From positions 1 through 6,125 of the forward strand of contig CAKTAA010000124.1 in assembly GCA_934526185.1 (NCBI GenBank): a stretch of DNA of 6,125 nucleotides, read 5' to 3'. The position numbers and the translations under genes are program-made. The stretch is from an uncultured Eubacteriales bacterium (GTDB lineage: Bacteria > Bacillota > Clostridia > Oscillospirales > CAG-272). The notes under the pieces are model-generated. The model saw only the letters and a program-made list of their open reading frames with translations. It was not told the DNA's origin and made no database searches. Below are positions 5,459-6,125 of this stretch, piece by piece (position 1 is the first letter of the stretch; each line of letters begins with the position of its first letter).

Positions 5459-5470
5459 AAAAATGTGCGA

Positions 5471-5513
5471 GTTAGCTGCGTCTAACATCGTGATGTGTAT
5501 GTATCGGTTAGAC
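5471..5513. repeat. Inverted repeats upstream of the methyltransferase
   Basis: GTCTAAC (5480-5486) and GTTAGAC (5507-5513) are perfect inverted arms 20 bases apart. An extra GTTAG at 5471-5475 can pair with CTAAC at 5482-5486. The sequence differs from the TetR operator. It could be a second regulator site or alternative RNA hairpins. No convincing promoter is visible between 5459 and 5541. Confidence 0.4.
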
Positions 5514-5541
5514 AAATCTGACGGAAAAAGGAATAACAGCG

Positions 5542-6125
5542 ATGCGAGAACACAAGAATTTCTGGGACAGAAATGCCGGTAGGTATGACCGCTTTATGCG
5601 AAAGGATCGGGCGGCATATGAAAAAATGTATGAGCTGATCCGACCGATCGTGAAAGCTAAGACGGTACTTGAGCTTGCCGCCGGAACCGGCATGATTGCA
5701 AAAAATATCGTGATTGCGGCGGCGCACATTGAGGCGACGGACGCCTCTGCGGAGATGATCGCCGAGGCAAAGCGGGATAATCGCTCGGCAAAGCTGCACT
5801 TCTCCGTGCAGGATATGTTCTGTCTGCCCTATGCGGACGGATCCTTCGATGCAGTGATCGTGTCAAACGCCCTGCACATTGTGCCACAGCCGGAGAAAGC
5901 CCTGCGGGAAATCGGGCGCGTGCTGAAGGGCGACGGCGTGCTGATTGCGCCGACATTTACTCACGCGGGAAATTCGTTTTCCGGCAAGGTGAGAGCGTTT
6001 TTTATGAAGCTGGCAGGTTTTCCCCTTCACAGCAGGTGGACGAGCGAGGAATATCTGACTTTTTTGCAGCAGAACGGCTGGACGGTGCGGAAAAGCGTTG
6101 TTCTGAAAGCATCCTTCCCGTTAAC
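5542..6125 (+). CDS. Class I SAM-dependent methyltransferase (partial, runs off the end)
   Basis: The visible 194 residues form a Rossmann-fold methyltransferase of the Methyltransf_11/UbiE-like type, using S-adenosylmethionine; the acceptor is unknown. Motif I is VLELAAGTG (residues 42-50), followed by IEATDAS (63-69) with the acidic residue expected to bind the ribose. Then come VQD (89-91), FDAVIVSNALHIV (102-114) and LREIGRVLKGDGVLIAP (121-137). The N-terminal KNFWDRNAGRYDRFM is also typical. The ATG at 5542 is preceded by AAAGGA (5527-5532). No stop appears before the window ends, so only a C-terminal remnant is missing. It follows the TetR gene on the same strand after a 111-base gap holding a terminator and inverted repeats. 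The pairing suggests the regulator controls it, but this is not shown. Confidence 0.92.
   Translation, partial: MREHKNFWDRNAGRYDRFMRKDRAAYEKMYELIRPIVKAKTVLELAAGTGMIAKNIVIAAAHIEATDASAEMIAEAKRDNRSAKLHFSVQDMFCLPYADGSFDAVIVSNALHIVPQPEKALREIGRVLKGDGVLIAPTFTHAGNSFSGKVRAFFMKLAGFPLHSRWTSEEYLTFLQQNGWTVRKSVVLKASFPL

Overview
The window looks like a Bacillota genome, most likely a gut-type clostridium. Strong AGGAGG-type ribosome binding sites, TTG and GTG starts, near-consensus TTGnnn-17-TATAAT promoters, and protein families common in Clostridia (DUF4143 ATPases, DUF6809-like and DUF5131 proteins) point there. This is inference from style and content; nothing here fixes a species.

The left two thirds (1 to about 4334) read as accessory DNA on the + strand. 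First comes a metallophosphoesterase gene (83-849) broken by a one-base frameshift in a T run. Next is a separately promoted AAA ATPase with a DUF4143 domain (1128-2477), whose leader carries direct and inverted repeats. Then a 41-codon TTG-start ORF (2549-2674) is joined by an ATGA overlap to a DUF5131 (phage Gp37/Gp68-type) protein with a C-x6-C-x2-C motif (2671-3390). Last is an AT-rich protein of unknown function with a GTG start (3442-4062).

From 4063 to 4441 there is no credible gene. This stretch holds inverted repeats, a minus-strand terminator hairpin and, at 4335-4390, the 3' half of a tRNA-Ser(CGA) gene followed by a strong terminator. The 5' half of the tRNA is absent. That is the pattern left at the far end (attR) of an element integrated into the 3' half of a tRNA gene. 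I therefore infer that the genes to the left belong to an integrated or once-mobile element, and that the sequence from about 4391 on is the older chromosome. No integrase is visible, so the element's other end must lie outside the window.

The right third holds a minus-strand DUF6809-like small gene that appears to carry two compensating indels (4442-4702). It is followed by a TetR-family regulator (4852-5430, TTG start) whose promoter overlaps a perfect 10-bp inverted repeat, a likely autorepression operator. After a short terminator comes a class I SAM-dependent methyltransferase (5542 on) that runs off the window. The TetR protein and methyltransferase are plausibly functionally linked, but the intervening terminator argues against simple co-transcription.

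No wholly new multi-gene system is demonstrated. The best leads are the tRNA-Ser attachment scar, the possible phosphoesterase / small ORF / DUF5131 cassette split by the ATPase, and the AT-rich unknown protein beside the scar.
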